DNA of 64,000 nt from Xenophilus sp003671765 (GTDB lineage Bacteria; Pseudomonadota; Gammaproteobacteria; Burkholderiales; Burkholderiaceae_C). Position 1 is the stretch's first letter; each line of letters starts with the position of its first letter. The notes under the pieces were generated by a model. The model was not told the origin of the DNA. It made no database searches and worked only from the letters and a program-made list of their open reading frames with translations. A program made the translations under genes and the position numbers. The DNA is taken from positions 3,720,001 to 3,784,000 of the forward strand of contig CP166702.1 in assembly GCA_051414805.1 (NCBI GenBank), read 5' to 3'. This document shows, piece after piece, positions 55,487-63,461 of the stretch.

Positions 55487-55550
55487 TTGCTATATTTTTC
55501 ATAGCTGCTTGCGCCCGTGCCACGGGCGCTGCAGGCCGATTCTCTTCAAG
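55487..55550 (+). repeat. Dispersed palindromic repeat, copy 3
   Basis: TTGCTAT-N7-ATAGCTGCTTGCGC is followed by a perfect 9-bp palindrome (GCGCCCGTG and CACGGGCGC, 55511-55529) and GCAGGCCGATT. It sits between aroQ and the dehydratase gene and can fold into two adjacent hairpins. Confidence 0.7.
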
Positions 55551-55564
55551 CGCCGTGCGCGGGC

Positions 55565-56014
55565 TCAGCCCGACACCTGCACCAGCGCCTCGATCGCGAG
55601 CGGGTAGCCCTTCACGCCCAGCCCGACGATGATGCCGCGCGCCGCCGGCGAGATGTACGAGTGGTGGCGGAACTCCTCGCGCGCGTGCACGTTGGAGATG
55701 TGCAGCTCGATCAGCGGCACGCTCGCGCCCTTGATGGCGTCGTGCAGCGCGATCGAGGTGTGGGTGTAGGCGCCCGGGTTCATCACCACGCCGAGCATCG
55801 TGCCCGCCGCCACCTCGCGCCCGGCCTCGTGGATCCAGTCGATGAGCTGGCCTTCCCAGTTGGACTGCCGGCATTCGATCTCGACACCGAGGCGGCCCCC
55901 GGCTTCCTGGCACATGCGCTCGACATCGGCCAGCGTTTCGTGCCCGTACTGCGCAGGCTCGCGGGTGCCGAGCAGGTTGAGGTTGGGGCCGTTGAGGACG
56001 AGGATCTTTTTCAT
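55565..56014 (-). CDS. aroQ: Type II 3-dehydroquinate dehydratase
   Basis: AroQ converts 3-dehydroquinate to 3-dehydroshikimate in aromatic amino acid synthesis. The 149-residue product has the family start LVLNGPNLNLLGTREPAQYG with the catalytic Tyr at about residue 23, NPGAYTHTSIALHDAI, and ELHISNVHAREEFRHHSYIS with the catalytic His. Length is normal. Confidence 0.97.
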   Translation of the reverse strand: MKKILVLNGPNLNLLGTREPAQYGHETLADVERMCQEAGGRLGVEIECRQSNWEGQLIDWIHEAGREVAAGTMLGVVMNPGAYTHTSIALHDAIKGASVPLIELHISNVHAREEFRHHSYISPAARGIIVGLGVKGYPLAIEALVQVSG

Positions 56015-56065
56015 GCGGAGGACTCGGGATGCGGGTCGGGCATCTTAGAACGCGGCGCGCTTGCC

Positions 56066-56088
56066 AATACTCCCCCCGGGTATACACT
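56066..56088 (+). promoter_or_regulatory. Candidate FrmR operator and frm promoter
   Basis: AATACTCCCCCCGGGTATAC is a C/G tract flanked by ATAC and GTAT half-sites, the layout of CsoR/FrmR-family operators. It lies between TTGCCA (56061-56066) and TACACT (56083-56088), spaced 16 bases, so repressor binding would block the promoter. Confidence 0.6.
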
Positions 56089-56095
56089 GGCCCGC

Positions 56096-56371
56096 ATGCC
56101 GCACTCCCCCGCCGAGAAGAAGAAAGCGTTGCTGCGCGTGCGCCGCATCCGCGGCCAGGCCGACGCGCTGGAGCGCGCGCTGGAAGCGGGTGCCGAATGC
56201 GGCGCCGTGCTGCAGCAGCTCGCGGCGATCCGCGGCGCCGTCAACGGGCTGATGTCGGAGGTGCTCGAATCGCACATCCGCGAGGAGTTCGGCCCGCCTT
56301 CCGACAGCGACCCGCGCCACGCCGAGCGCGTGCGCGACATGACGTCCCTGGTCCGCACCTACCTCCGCTGA
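56096..56371 (+). CDS. frmR: Formaldehyde-responsive repressor FrmR (CsoR family)
   Basis: FrmR represses frm genes until formaldehyde crosslinks its N-terminal Pro to a Cys. The 91-residue product is an all-helical CsoR-type protein with Pro2, Cys35 (GAECGAVLQ) and His60 all in the positions used by Escherichia coli FrmR. The ATG lies about 8 bases after the predicted -10 element and has no ribosome site, so the mRNA may be leaderless. frmA follows after 32 bases. Confidence 0.93.
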   Translation: MPHSPAEKKKALLRVRRIRGQADALERALEAGAECGAVLQQLAAIRGAVNGLMSEVLESHIREEFGPPSDSDPRHAERVRDMTSLVRTYLR

Positions 56372-56403
56372 CCGTTCACATCCAACACCGAGGAATCCTA
56401 CCC

Positions 56404-57513
56404 ATGAAATCCCGCGCCGCCGTCGCCTTCAAGGCCGGAGAACCCCTGCAGATCGTCGAGATCGACGTCGCCCCGCCGAAGAAGGGCGAGGTGCTCATCC
56501 GGATCACCCACACCGGCGTGTGCCACACCGACGCCTTCACGCTGAGCGGCGACGACCCCGAAGGCCTGTTCCCCGCGGTGCTGGGCCACGAGGGCGCGGG
56601 CATCGTCGTCGAGTGCGGAGAGGGCGTGACCAGCGTGAAGCCCGGCGACCACGTCATCCCGCTGTACACCGCCGAGTGCGGCCAGTGCCTGTTCTGCAAG
56701 AGCGGCAAGACCAACCTGTGCGTGGCCGTGCGCGCGACGCAGGGCAAGGGCGTGATGCCCGACGGCACCAGCCGCTTCAGCTACAACGGCCAGCCGGTGT
56801 ACCACTACATGGGCTGCTCCACCTTCAGCGAATACACGGTCGTCGCCGAGGTGTCTCTCGCCAAGATCAACCCCGACGCCAACCCCGAGCAGGTCTGCCT
56901 GCTGGGCTGCGGCGTGACCACGGGCCTGGGCGCCGTCAAGAACACGGCCAAGGTGCAGGAAGGCGATTCGGTCGCCGTCTTCGGCCTCGGCGGCATCGGG
57001 CTGGCGGTGATCCAGGGCGCCAAGCTGGCCAAGGCGGGCCGCATCATCGCCATCGACACCAACCCCTCGAAGTTCGAGCTGGCCAAGACCTTCGGCGCCA
57101 CCGACTGCATCAACCCGAAGGACTTCGACAAGCCGATCCAACAGGTCATCGTCGAGATGACGACCTGGGGCGTGGACCATTCCTTCGAATGCATCGGCAA
57201 CGTCAACGTGATGCGCGCCGCGCTCGAATGCGCGCACCGCGGCTGGGGCCAGTCGGTCATCATCGGCGTGGCCGGCGCGGGCCAGGAAATCTCCACCCGC
57301 CCCTTCCAGCTCGTCACGGGCCGCAAGTGGCTGGGCACCGCCTTCGGCGGCGTCAAGGGCCGCTCGCAGCTGCCGGGCATGGTCGAGGACGCCATGAAGG
57401 GCGACATCCAGCTCGCGCCCTTCGTCACCCACACCATGCCGCTCACCGGCATCAACGAGGCCTTCGACCTGATGCACGAGGGCAAGTCCATCCGCTCCGT
57501 GGTGCATTACTGA
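56404..57513 (+). CDS. frmA: S-(hydroxymethyl)glutathione dehydrogenase / class III alcohol dehydrogenase
   Basis: FrmA oxidises the formaldehyde-glutathione adduct to S-formylglutathione with NAD. The 369-residue zinc enzyme has catalytic Cys40, His61-Glu62, and the structural zinc Cys92, Cys95, Cys98 and Cys106. The nucleotide-binding GLGGIGLAVIQGA is intact. The start at 56404 follows GAGGAAT. It is the main enzyme of the frm cluster. Confidence 0.97.
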   Translation: MKSRAAVAFKAGEPLQIVEIDVAPPKKGEVLIRITHTGVCHTDAFTLSGDDPEGLFPAVLGHEGAGIVVECGEGVTSVKPGDHVIPLYTAECGQCLFCKSGKTNLCVAVRATQGKGVMPDGTSRFSYNGQPVYHYMGCSTFSEYTVVAEVSLAKINPDANPEQVCLLGCGVTTGLGAVKNTAKVQEGDSVAVFGLGGIGLAVIQGAKLAKAGRIIAIDTNPSKFELAKTFGATDCINPKDFDKPIQQVIVEMTTWGVDHSFECIGNVNVMRAALECAHRGWGQSVIIGVAGAGQEISTRPFQLVTGRKWLGTAFGGVKGRSQLPGMVEDAMKGDIQLAPFVTHTMPLTGINEAFDLMHEGKSIRSVVHY

Positions 57514-57532
57514 TGGCGCACACTCGGCGCCC

Positions 57533-58474
57533 ATGACCAGCTCCAGCGCCATCGCCCCCTCCCTCGGCAGCCTGCACCGCGTTCGCGCGGGCGTGCTCGA
57601 CGTCGCCTTCTGCGAAAGCGGGCCGGCCGACGGCACGCCGGTGCTGCTGATGCACGGCTTTCCGTACGACGTGCATGCGTACGCCGAGGTGGCGCCGCGG
57701 CTCGCGGCACAGGGCTGTCGCGTCATCGTGCCCTTCCTGCGCGGCTACGGACCGACCGGCTTCGTCGATGCCGCCACGCCGCGCTCGGGCGAGCAGGCAG
57801 CCCTGGGCGCCGACCTGCTCGCGCTGCTCGACGCGCTGGCCATCCCGCGCGCGGTCCTGGCGGGCTACGACTGGGGCGGGCGCGCCTGCTGCGTCGTCGC
57901 GGCGCTGTGGCCCGAGCGCTGCATGGGCCTGGTGTCCCTCAACAGCTACAACATCCAGCACATCGCCTCCGCGATGACGCCGGCGGCGCCCGAGAACGAG
58001 CTGCGCTACTGGTACCAGTACTACTTCCATGGCGAGCGCGGCCGCGCCGGGCTGCAGGCGAACCGCGCCGAACTGTGCGAGCTGCTGTGGCGCCTGTGGT
58101 CACCCACCTGGCGCTTCGACGCGGCCACCTACGCGCGCACCGCCGCGGCCTTCGACAACCCGGACTTCGTCGATGTGGTGATCCACTCGTACCGCCACCG
58201 CTTCGGCCTGGTGCCGGGCGATCCGGCCGTCGCGGGCATCGAGTCACGACTCGCGCTGCAGCCCCCCATCACCGTGCCGGCCATCACCCTGGACGGCGCC
58301 GACGACGGCGTGATGCCCATCGGCGGCAGCGCGGCGCATGCCCATCACTTCACCGGCCCGCACGTGCACCGCGTGGTGCCCGGCGCCGGCCACAACCTGC
58401 CGCAGGAGCAACCCGAGGCCTTCGCCCGGGCCCTGCTCGACCTGCTGCGGCCCGAGACCCTCGACCTGCCATGA
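57533..58474 (+). CDS. Alpha/beta hydrolase, epoxide-hydrolase-like
   Basis: The 313-residue product has the oxyanion motif HGFP at 41-44, the nucleophile motif GYDWGG with Asp113 (Asp rather than Ser, as in epoxide hydrolases and haloalkane dehalogenases), an acid in DGADDGVMP, and the catalytic His in GAGHNLPQEQP. It starts 19 bases after frmA and overlaps fghA by 4 bases, so it is probably transcribed with the formaldehyde genes. The substrate is unknown. Confidence 0.85.
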   Translation: MTSSSAIAPSLGSLHRVRAGVLDVAFCESGPADGTPVLLMHGFPYDVHAYAEVAPRLAAQGCRVIVPFLRGYGPTGFVDAATPRSGEQAALGADLLALLDALAIPRAVLAGYDWGGRACCVVAALWPERCMGLVSLNSYNIQHIASAMTPAAPENELRYWYQYYFHGERGRAGLQANRAELCELLWRLWSPTWRFDAATYARTAAAFDNPDFVDVVIHSYRHRFGLVPGDPAVAGIESRLALQPPITVPAITLDGADDGVMPIGGSAAHAHHFTGPHVHRVVPGAGHNLPQEQPEAFARALLDLLRPETLDLP

Positions 58475-59355
58475 GCGACACCGCCGCCCCTTTCCAGACC
58501 CTCTCGTCGCACGCCTGCTTCGGCGGCACGCAGCATTTCTTCTCGCACGATTCGCGCGAGATCGGACTGCCGATGCGCTTTTCCGTCTACCTGCCGCCAC
58601 AGGCCGCGCAGCGCCCGGTGCCGGCCCTGGTGTACCTGGCAGGCCTGACCTGCAACGAGGAGACCTTCGCGATCAAGGCCGGCGCGCAGCGGCTGGCGGC
58701 CGAGCACGGCATCGCCCTCGTCGCGCCCGACACGAGCCCGCGCGGCCCCGCGGTCGAGCAACTGCCCGGCGCCACCGAGAGCTGGGACTTCGGCATCGCC
58801 GCGGGCTTCTACCTCGACGCCACCGCCGAACCCTGGGCCAGGCACTTCCGCATGGAAAGCTGGATCGTGCAGGAGCTGCTGCCCCTGCTGGCGCAGCAGC
58901 TGCCGATCGACGCCCGGCGCATCGGTCTCTTCGGCCATTCGATGGGCGGGCACGGCGCGCTGACGCTGGCGCTGCGGCACCCGGGGCGCTTCGCATCGCT
59001 GTCGGCTTTCGCGCCCATCTGCGCGCCCAGCGAGTGCCCGTGGGGCGAGAAGGCCTTCGGCCGCTACTTCGGCACTTCGGAAGAGGCGCGCGCGCTGTGG
59101 CTGGCGCACGACGCCACGGCGCTCATGCAGTCGCAGACCGCTGCGCCCTACCCCGACGGCATCCTGGTCGACCAGGGCCTGGCCGACAAATTCCTGGCCG
59201 AGCAGCTGCACCCGGAGCGCCTCGAAGCCGCCTGCGCCGCCGCGGGCCAGGCGCTCACGCTGCGCCGCCACGCCGGCTACGACCACGGCTACTACTTCAT
59301 CCAGAGCTTCATGGCCGACCACTTCGCGCACCACGCGCGCACGCTGTGCCGCTGA
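58471..59355 (+). CDS. fghA: S-formylglutathione hydrolase
   Basis: This enzyme hydrolyses S-formylglutathione to formate and glutathione, completing formaldehyde detoxification. The 294-residue esterase-D-type product has LAGLTCNEETFAIKAGAQRL, PDTSPRG, the nucleophile Ser157 in GHSMGGHGAL, and the His in GYDHGYYFIQSF. It directly follows the epoxide-hydrolase-like gene. Confidence 0.96.
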   Translation: MSDTAAPFQTLSSHACFGGTQHFFSHDSREIGLPMRFSVYLPPQAAQRPVPALVYLAGLTCNEETFAIKAGAQRLAAEHGIALVAPDTSPRGPAVEQLPGATESWDFGIAAGFYLDATAEPWARHFRMESWIVQELLPLLAQQLPIDARRIGLFGHSMGGHGALTLALRHPGRFASLSAFAPICAPSECPWGEKAFGRYFGTSEEARALWLAHDATALMQSQTAAPYPDGILVDQGLADKFLAEQLHPERLEAACAAAGQALTLRRHAGYDHGYYFIQSFMADHFAHHARTLCR

Positions 59356-59356
59356 T

Positions 59357-59420
59357 TGCTATCGATTTCATAGCTGCTCGCGCTCACCGGCCGGGGGCCG
59401 CGGGCATTTTTTGCTTGTGA
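59357..59420 (+). repeat. Dispersed palindromic repeat, copy 4
   Basis: TTGCTAT-N7-ATAGCTGCTCGCGC is nearly identical to the first half of the copy at 55487. A GC-rich arm and a T-run follow (CGGGCATTTTTTGC), which may also act as a terminator for the frm operon. It begins one base after the fghA stop and its tail runs into the start of the next gene. Confidence 0.65.
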
Positions 59421-59425
59421 ATCGC

Positions 59426-59923
59426 ATGGCGCTCGCCGACTCCGACCGCTTGCAGCTGCATCCGTGGAGCGGCCACCGGGCGGAGCAGGTCGCACTCGCC
59501 GGCATCTGGCGCCGGGCCTGGTGCGCGGCACAGGGCCACGGCGCCCCGCACATCGAGCCCATCGGGCACTGGCTGGCACGGGTACAGGCCGAGTTCGTGG
59601 GCCCGGCCGAGGTCCACGTCGCCGAGCGTGGCGGCCAGCTGCTCGCCTTCATGGTGATGCTGCCGGATCGGGCCTATGTGGCGCAGCTGTACGTCGACCC
59701 GCATCGGCACGGCCAGGGCCTCGGCCGGCGCCTGCTCGACGCGGCCTGCCGGCGCATGCCGGCCGGCTGGCGCCTGCATGTGGCCACGGCCAACGCGATG
59801 GGCCAACGCTTCTACGAGCGCTATGGCCTCGCGCGCGGCGCGGTCGATCGCCACCCGGCCACCGGCCGGGAGCGCGTCGCGTTCAACTGGCACCCCCCTG
59901 CCGACGGGGCAGCCGACGCATGA
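59426..59923 (+). CDS. GNAT family N-acetyltransferase
   Basis: The 165-residue product has a GNAT fold: VAERGGQLLAFMVMLPDRAY, the strand-loop YVDPHRHGQGLGRRLLDAAC that binds acetyl-CoA, and the C-terminal NAMGQRFYERYGLARGAV. The acceptor is unknown. The ATG at 59426 is used; TTG and GTG codons up to 15 bases upstream lie in the repeat tail. It overlaps the next gene by 4 bases. Confidence 0.88.
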   Translation: MALADSDRLQLHPWSGHRAEQVALAGIWRRAWCAAQGHGAPHIEPIGHWLARVQAEFVGPAEVHVAERGGQLLAFMVMLPDRAYVAQLYVDPHRHGQGLGRRLLDAACRRMPAGWRLHVATANAMGQRFYERYGLARGAVDRHPATGRERVAFNWHPPADGAADA

Positions 59924-60585
59924 GCGAGAACCCGCCCGCCTCCCCGAAGCCCACCGCGCCTGCCCCGCGCCGTCGTCCCACCGCGCCCGCCGTCCCCACG
60001 CGCGACGAGATCGCGCTGCTGCCGCTCTTCGACGGCCTGCCGCTGGACGCGATCACCCTCGTGCGCACCCCGGACGATGCGGCACGCGCGCGCGATGCGT
60101 TGCTGGCCGCCGGCGTGTGCGGCTTCGACACCGAATCGAAACCCACCTTCCGCAAGGACGAGGTCAACACCGGCCCGCACGTGCTGCAGTTCGCCACGCG
60201 CGAGCAGGCCTGGCTGTTCCAGCTGATGCGCGCCGACTGCCTGCCCGTGGCGGCCGAACTGCTGGCGTCGCCGGCCCTGGTGAAGGTGGGCTTCGGCCTG
60301 GACACCGACCGCACGCTCGTTCGCAACCGGCTCGCGGTCGAACCCGCCGCCGTGATCGACCTCGACCACGAATTCCGCCGCCGCGGCCACCGCCAGTCGG
60401 TCGGCGTGAAGAGCGCCGTCGCCCTGGTCTTCGGGCAGCGCTTCGTCAAGTCGCGCAAGGCCACCACCTCCAACTGGGCCGCGGCGCGGCTGAGCGAGGC
60501 GCAGCTGCGCTACGCGGCCAACGACGCGTACGCGGCGCTGCGGGTGTACGAGGCGCTGGGCCTCACGCCGCCCGCACCGCGTTGA
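59920..60585 (+). CDS. DEDDy 3'-5' exonuclease domain protein
   Basis: The 221-residue product has a Pro-rich basic N-terminal tail and a ribonuclease D-like exonuclease domain: DTE at residues 70-72 (GFDTESKPTF), an Asp in VKVGFGLDTD, and the YxxxD motif at 198-202 (LRYAANDAY). All DEDDy residues look intact. Whether it acts on RNA or DNA is unknown. It is coupled to the GNAT gene upstream. Confidence 0.88.
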   Translation: MSENPPASPKPTAPAPRRRPTAPAVPTRDEIALLPLFDGLPLDAITLVRTPDDAARARDALLAAGVCGFDTESKPTFRKDEVNTGPHVLQFATREQAWLFQLMRADCLPVAAELLASPALVKVGFGLDTDRTLVRNRLAVEPAAVIDLDHEFRRRGHRQSVGVKSAVALVFGQRFVKSRKATTSNWAAARLSEAQLRYAANDAYAALRVYEALGLTPPAPR

Positions 60586-60745
60586 GCTGCGGCGCCACGG
60601 TTCGGCGGCGGTCCGTTACCCGAAGCGGTGTCGATGCCAGTCGCCAATCGCGACAGCCGCGCAGGGACGCCGGCAACGGGCACCGACGCGCGCCCGGCAC
60701 CCTCGGCACAATGGCCCCGTCCCGTTGAAAGGAAAGCAAGACACC

Positions 60746-62170
60746 ATGAGCGACAGCAAGAGCGATTTCGGCCTCATCGGCCTGGCCGTGATGGGCCAGA
60801 ACCTGGTGTTGAACGTGGAAAGCCGCGGCTTCCAGGTCAGCGTCTACAACCGCACCGCCAGCGTCACCGATGCCTTCGTGGCCAGGAACCCCGGCAAGAA
60901 GCTGGTCGGCTGCGACACGCTCGAGGCCTTCGTGCAGAGCCTGGCCAGCCCCCGAAAGATCATGGTGATGGTCAAGGCCGGCGCGCCGGTCGACCAGGTG
61001 ATCGAACAACTGATTCCGCTCTTGGAGAAGGACGACATCGTCATCGACGGCGGCAACAGCCTCTACACCGACACCGAGCGGCGCGACGCCTACCTGTCGG
61101 GCAAGGGCCTGCGCTTCATCGGCGCCGGCGTGTCGGGCGGCGAGGAAGGCGCGCGCAAGGGCCCGGCGATCATGCCCGGCGGTCCCGCGTCCACCTGGGA
61201 GGTGATGAAGCCGATCTTCGAGAGCATCGCCGCCAAGGTCGACGGCCAGCCCTGCGTGATCCACATCGGGCCCGGCGGCGCGGGTCACTACGTGAAGATG
61301 ATCCACAACGGCATCGAGTACGGCGACATGCAGCTCATCTGCGAGGCCTACGCGCTGTTCAAGGCGGCGGGCTTCACGACCGACGAGATGGCGGCCGTCT
61401 TCAACCAGTGGAACGAAGGCGACCTGCAGAGCTACCTGATTCAGATCACCGGCAAGGCGCTGGAGCAGAAGGACCCGGAGACCGGCAAGCCGCTGGTCGA
61501 CGTGATCCTCGACAAGGCGGGCCAGAAGGGCACCGGCCAGTGGACATTGATCAACGCGGCCGAACAGGCCGTGGTGATCAGCACCATCAATGCCGCCGTG
61601 GAGGCGCGCGTGCTTTCGTCGCAGAAGAAGCAGCGCGTGGCTGCCAGCAGCGTGCTGCAGGGCCCGACGCCCGCCCTGTCGCTGGAGAAGAAGGCGCTGG
61701 TCGACAAGGTGCACGACGCGCTCTATGCCTCCAAGGTCATCAGCTACACCCAGGGCTTCGACCTGATCAAGACGATGGGCGAGAAGCGCCAATGGGGGCT
61801 GGACCTGGGTGGCATCGCGTCGATCTGGCGCGGCGGCTGCATCATCCGCGCGCGCTTCCTCAACCGCATCACCGAGGCCTACCGCGGCGACGCGTCGCTC
61901 GCCAACCTGATGCTCGCGCCCTTCTTCAAGGAGCTGCTCAACCGCACGCAGCAGAACTGGCGCGAGGTGGTGGCCCTGGCCGTGAGCAACGGCATCCCGG
62001 TGCCGGCCTTCAGCGCGTCGCTCGCCTATTACGACAGCTACCGCTCGGCCCGCCTGCCGGCCAACCTGCTGCAGGCGCAGCGCGACTTCTTCGGCGCCCA
62101 CACCTACGAGCGCCTCGACAAGCCCGAAGGCCAGTTCTTCCACACGGAATGGCCCGAGGTGATCGAGTAA
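60746..62170 (+). CDS. gnd: 6-phosphogluconate dehydrogenase, decarboxylating
   Basis: Gnd oxidises 6-phosphogluconate to ribulose 5-phosphate with NADP in the pentose phosphate pathway. The 474-residue product has the Rossmann start FGLIGLAVMGQNLVLN, DGGNSLYTDTERRDAYLSGK, GVSGGEEGARKGPAIMPGG, HIGPGGAGHYVKMIHNGIEY and the C-terminal AQRDFFGAHTYERLDKPEG. An AAAGGAAAG ribosome site precedes the ATG. This is the long dimeric form. Confidence 0.98.
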   Translation: MSDSKSDFGLIGLAVMGQNLVLNVESRGFQVSVYNRTASVTDAFVARNPGKKLVGCDTLEAFVQSLASPRKIMVMVKAGAPVDQVIEQLIPLLEKDDIVIDGGNSLYTDTERRDAYLSGKGLRFIGAGVSGGEEGARKGPAIMPGGPASTWEVMKPIFESIAAKVDGQPCVIHIGPGGAGHYVKMIHNGIEYGDMQLICEAYALFKAAGFTTDEMAAVFNQWNEGDLQSYLIQITGKALEQKDPETGKPLVDVILDKAGQKGTGQWTLINAAEQAVVISTINAAVEARVLSSQKKQRVAASSVLQGPTPALSLEKKALVDKVHDALYASKVISYTQGFDLIKTMGEKRQWGLDLGGIASIWRGGCIIRARFLNRITEAYRGDASLANLMLAPFFKELLNRTQQNWREVVALAVSNGIPVPAFSASLAYYDSYRSARLPANLLQAQRDFFGAHTYERLDKPEGQFFHTEWPEVIE

Positions 62171-62182
62171 GGCCGCGCAGCG

Positions 62183-62824
62183 TCAGGCCGATTTGCCGCG
62201 GCCACGCCCGGACTTGCGCGCCCCGCCGGCCGTGCCGCGCGGCGCGGGCGCCGGCGCCGCTGCGGCCGCCTGCATCTGCTCCAGGGCCGCGAGCGCGTCC
62301 ACCCGCGCCATGAAGCGGTGCAGGCAGCCGGGCGCGACCTCGCGCATGAGCGTGAGCGAGCGGTGCAGCAGGTGCTGCGAATTGAGCGGTCCCGGGTTCT
62401 CGGGCAATGCATCCACCGACTGCGAGAGGCGCCGCTCGGCGCTCAGGCCGGCCCAGACGCGGCGGACGTGCGCGAGCACCTTCGGCTCGGGCATGGCGGC
62501 GAGGCCCGCGCCCGGTGGGCTGGGCAGGGGCGCTTCGCCGCGCGCCGCTGCCTGAGCGGCGAGCCGCGCCGTCAACGCGCCGAGCCCACCGTCCTGAACG
62601 TCGACCGCCTGCGGTGCTGCAGCGGCTACGGCCGGCGGCTCGAACTCGGCCACCAAGGCGCGAATCCGGACATCGATGCGCGCTCGTGCCTCGCCCTGGT
62701 GAAGCGCCGCGCGCCGCGCCATCGCAGCCACGAGGCCGAAGCGCAGCGGCTGCGCGACGTCGGCGCCGGCCTGGCGCAGGCGTTCGAGCGCGGGTGCGTG
62801 CTCCTCAGCCACGGGTCGGCGCAC
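62183..62824 (-). CDS. DUF2894 family protein
   Basis: The 213-residue product is an Ala-rich helical protein (FGLVAAMARRAALHQGEARA) with a conserved C-terminal region (AERRLSQSVDALPENPGPLN, HRSLTLMREVAPGCLHRFMA) and a basic Gly/Arg tail. It fits DUF2894 proteins, which occur beside OmpA/DUF802 genes in Burkholderiales. No function is known. Its start overlaps the OmpA-family stop by 20 bases. Confidence 0.75.
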   Translation of the reverse strand: MRRPVAEEHAPALERLRQAGADVAQPLRFGLVAAMARRAALHQGEARARIDVRIRALVAEFEPPAVAAAAPQAVDVQDGGLGALTARLAAQAAARGEAPLPSPPGAGLAAMPEPKVLAHVRRVWAGLSAERRLSQSVDALPENPGPLNSQHLLHRSLTLMREVAPGCLHRFMARVDALAALEQMQAAAAAPAPAPRGTAGGARKSGRGRGKSA

Positions 62825-63461
62825 CGGGCTTGGCGGGACGGGGCGTCGGCGCCATCTCGACGCGGCGGTTGCGCGCGCGCCCTTCCGCTTCGGCGTTGGA
62901 GGCGACGGCCTGCTCCGAGCCGAAGGCGGCGGCGAACACCGACGAGGACGGCACGCCCTCCTCGATCAGCGCGCGCGTCACGGTGAGGGCGCGCTGCGCC
63001 GACAGCTCCCAGTTGTCGGCGAAGGGCTTGTTGCCACCGCGCACCTGGCGGTCGTCGGTGAAGCCGCTCACCATGAGGATGTCGTCGCGCGCCTTCAGGT
63101 AGGCAGTCAGCGGCGCCGCCAGGCCCTTGAGCAGTTGCCGGCCCTCGGGCTGCAGCTCGGCCGAGTTGAGCGCGAACAGCACGCTGCCGCTGATGCCGAT
63201 GCGACCGTCGGTCAGCGTCACGCGCCCGGCGGCGAGCGGGCCGGCCAGGGCTTCTTCGAGCGTCTTGCGGCGCTGCACCTCGGCCTGGCGTTGCTGCGTC
63301 TCGGTCTCCAGCTTTGCGGCGAGTTCGAGCTGCACGCCCAGCGCACAGACGAGGATCAGCACGAAGGCGCCAAGCAGCCCGGCCATCAGGTCGCCGAAGA
63401 CGGCCCAGACCGGCACGTCGGATTCGACGCCGGTCTCGATGTCGATCGCGTCCTGGTGCAT
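62805..63461 (-). CDS. MotB-like OmpA family protein
   Basis: The 218-residue product has one membrane helix at about residues 18-45 with an Asp at its start (VFGDLMAGLLGAFVLILVCA), a coiled coil, and an OmpA-like peptidoglycan-binding domain (LFALNSAELQPEGRQLLKGL, WELSAQRALTVTRALIEEGV, GRARNRRVEM). This layout is that of MotB and ZorB stator proteins, including the membrane acid. It overlaps the DUF802 gene upstream by one base and DUF2894 downstream. Confidence 0.85.
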   Translation of the reverse strand: MHQDAIDIETGVESDVPVWAVFGDLMAGLLGAFVLILVCALGVQLELAAKLETETQQRQAEVQRRKTLEEALAGPLAAGRVTLTDGRIGISGSVLFALNSAELQPEGRQLLKGLAAPLTAYLKARDDILMVSGFTDDRQVRGGNKPFADNWELSAQRALTVTRALIEEGVPSSSVFAAAFGSEQAVASNAEAEGRARNRRVEMAPTPRPAKPGAPTRG

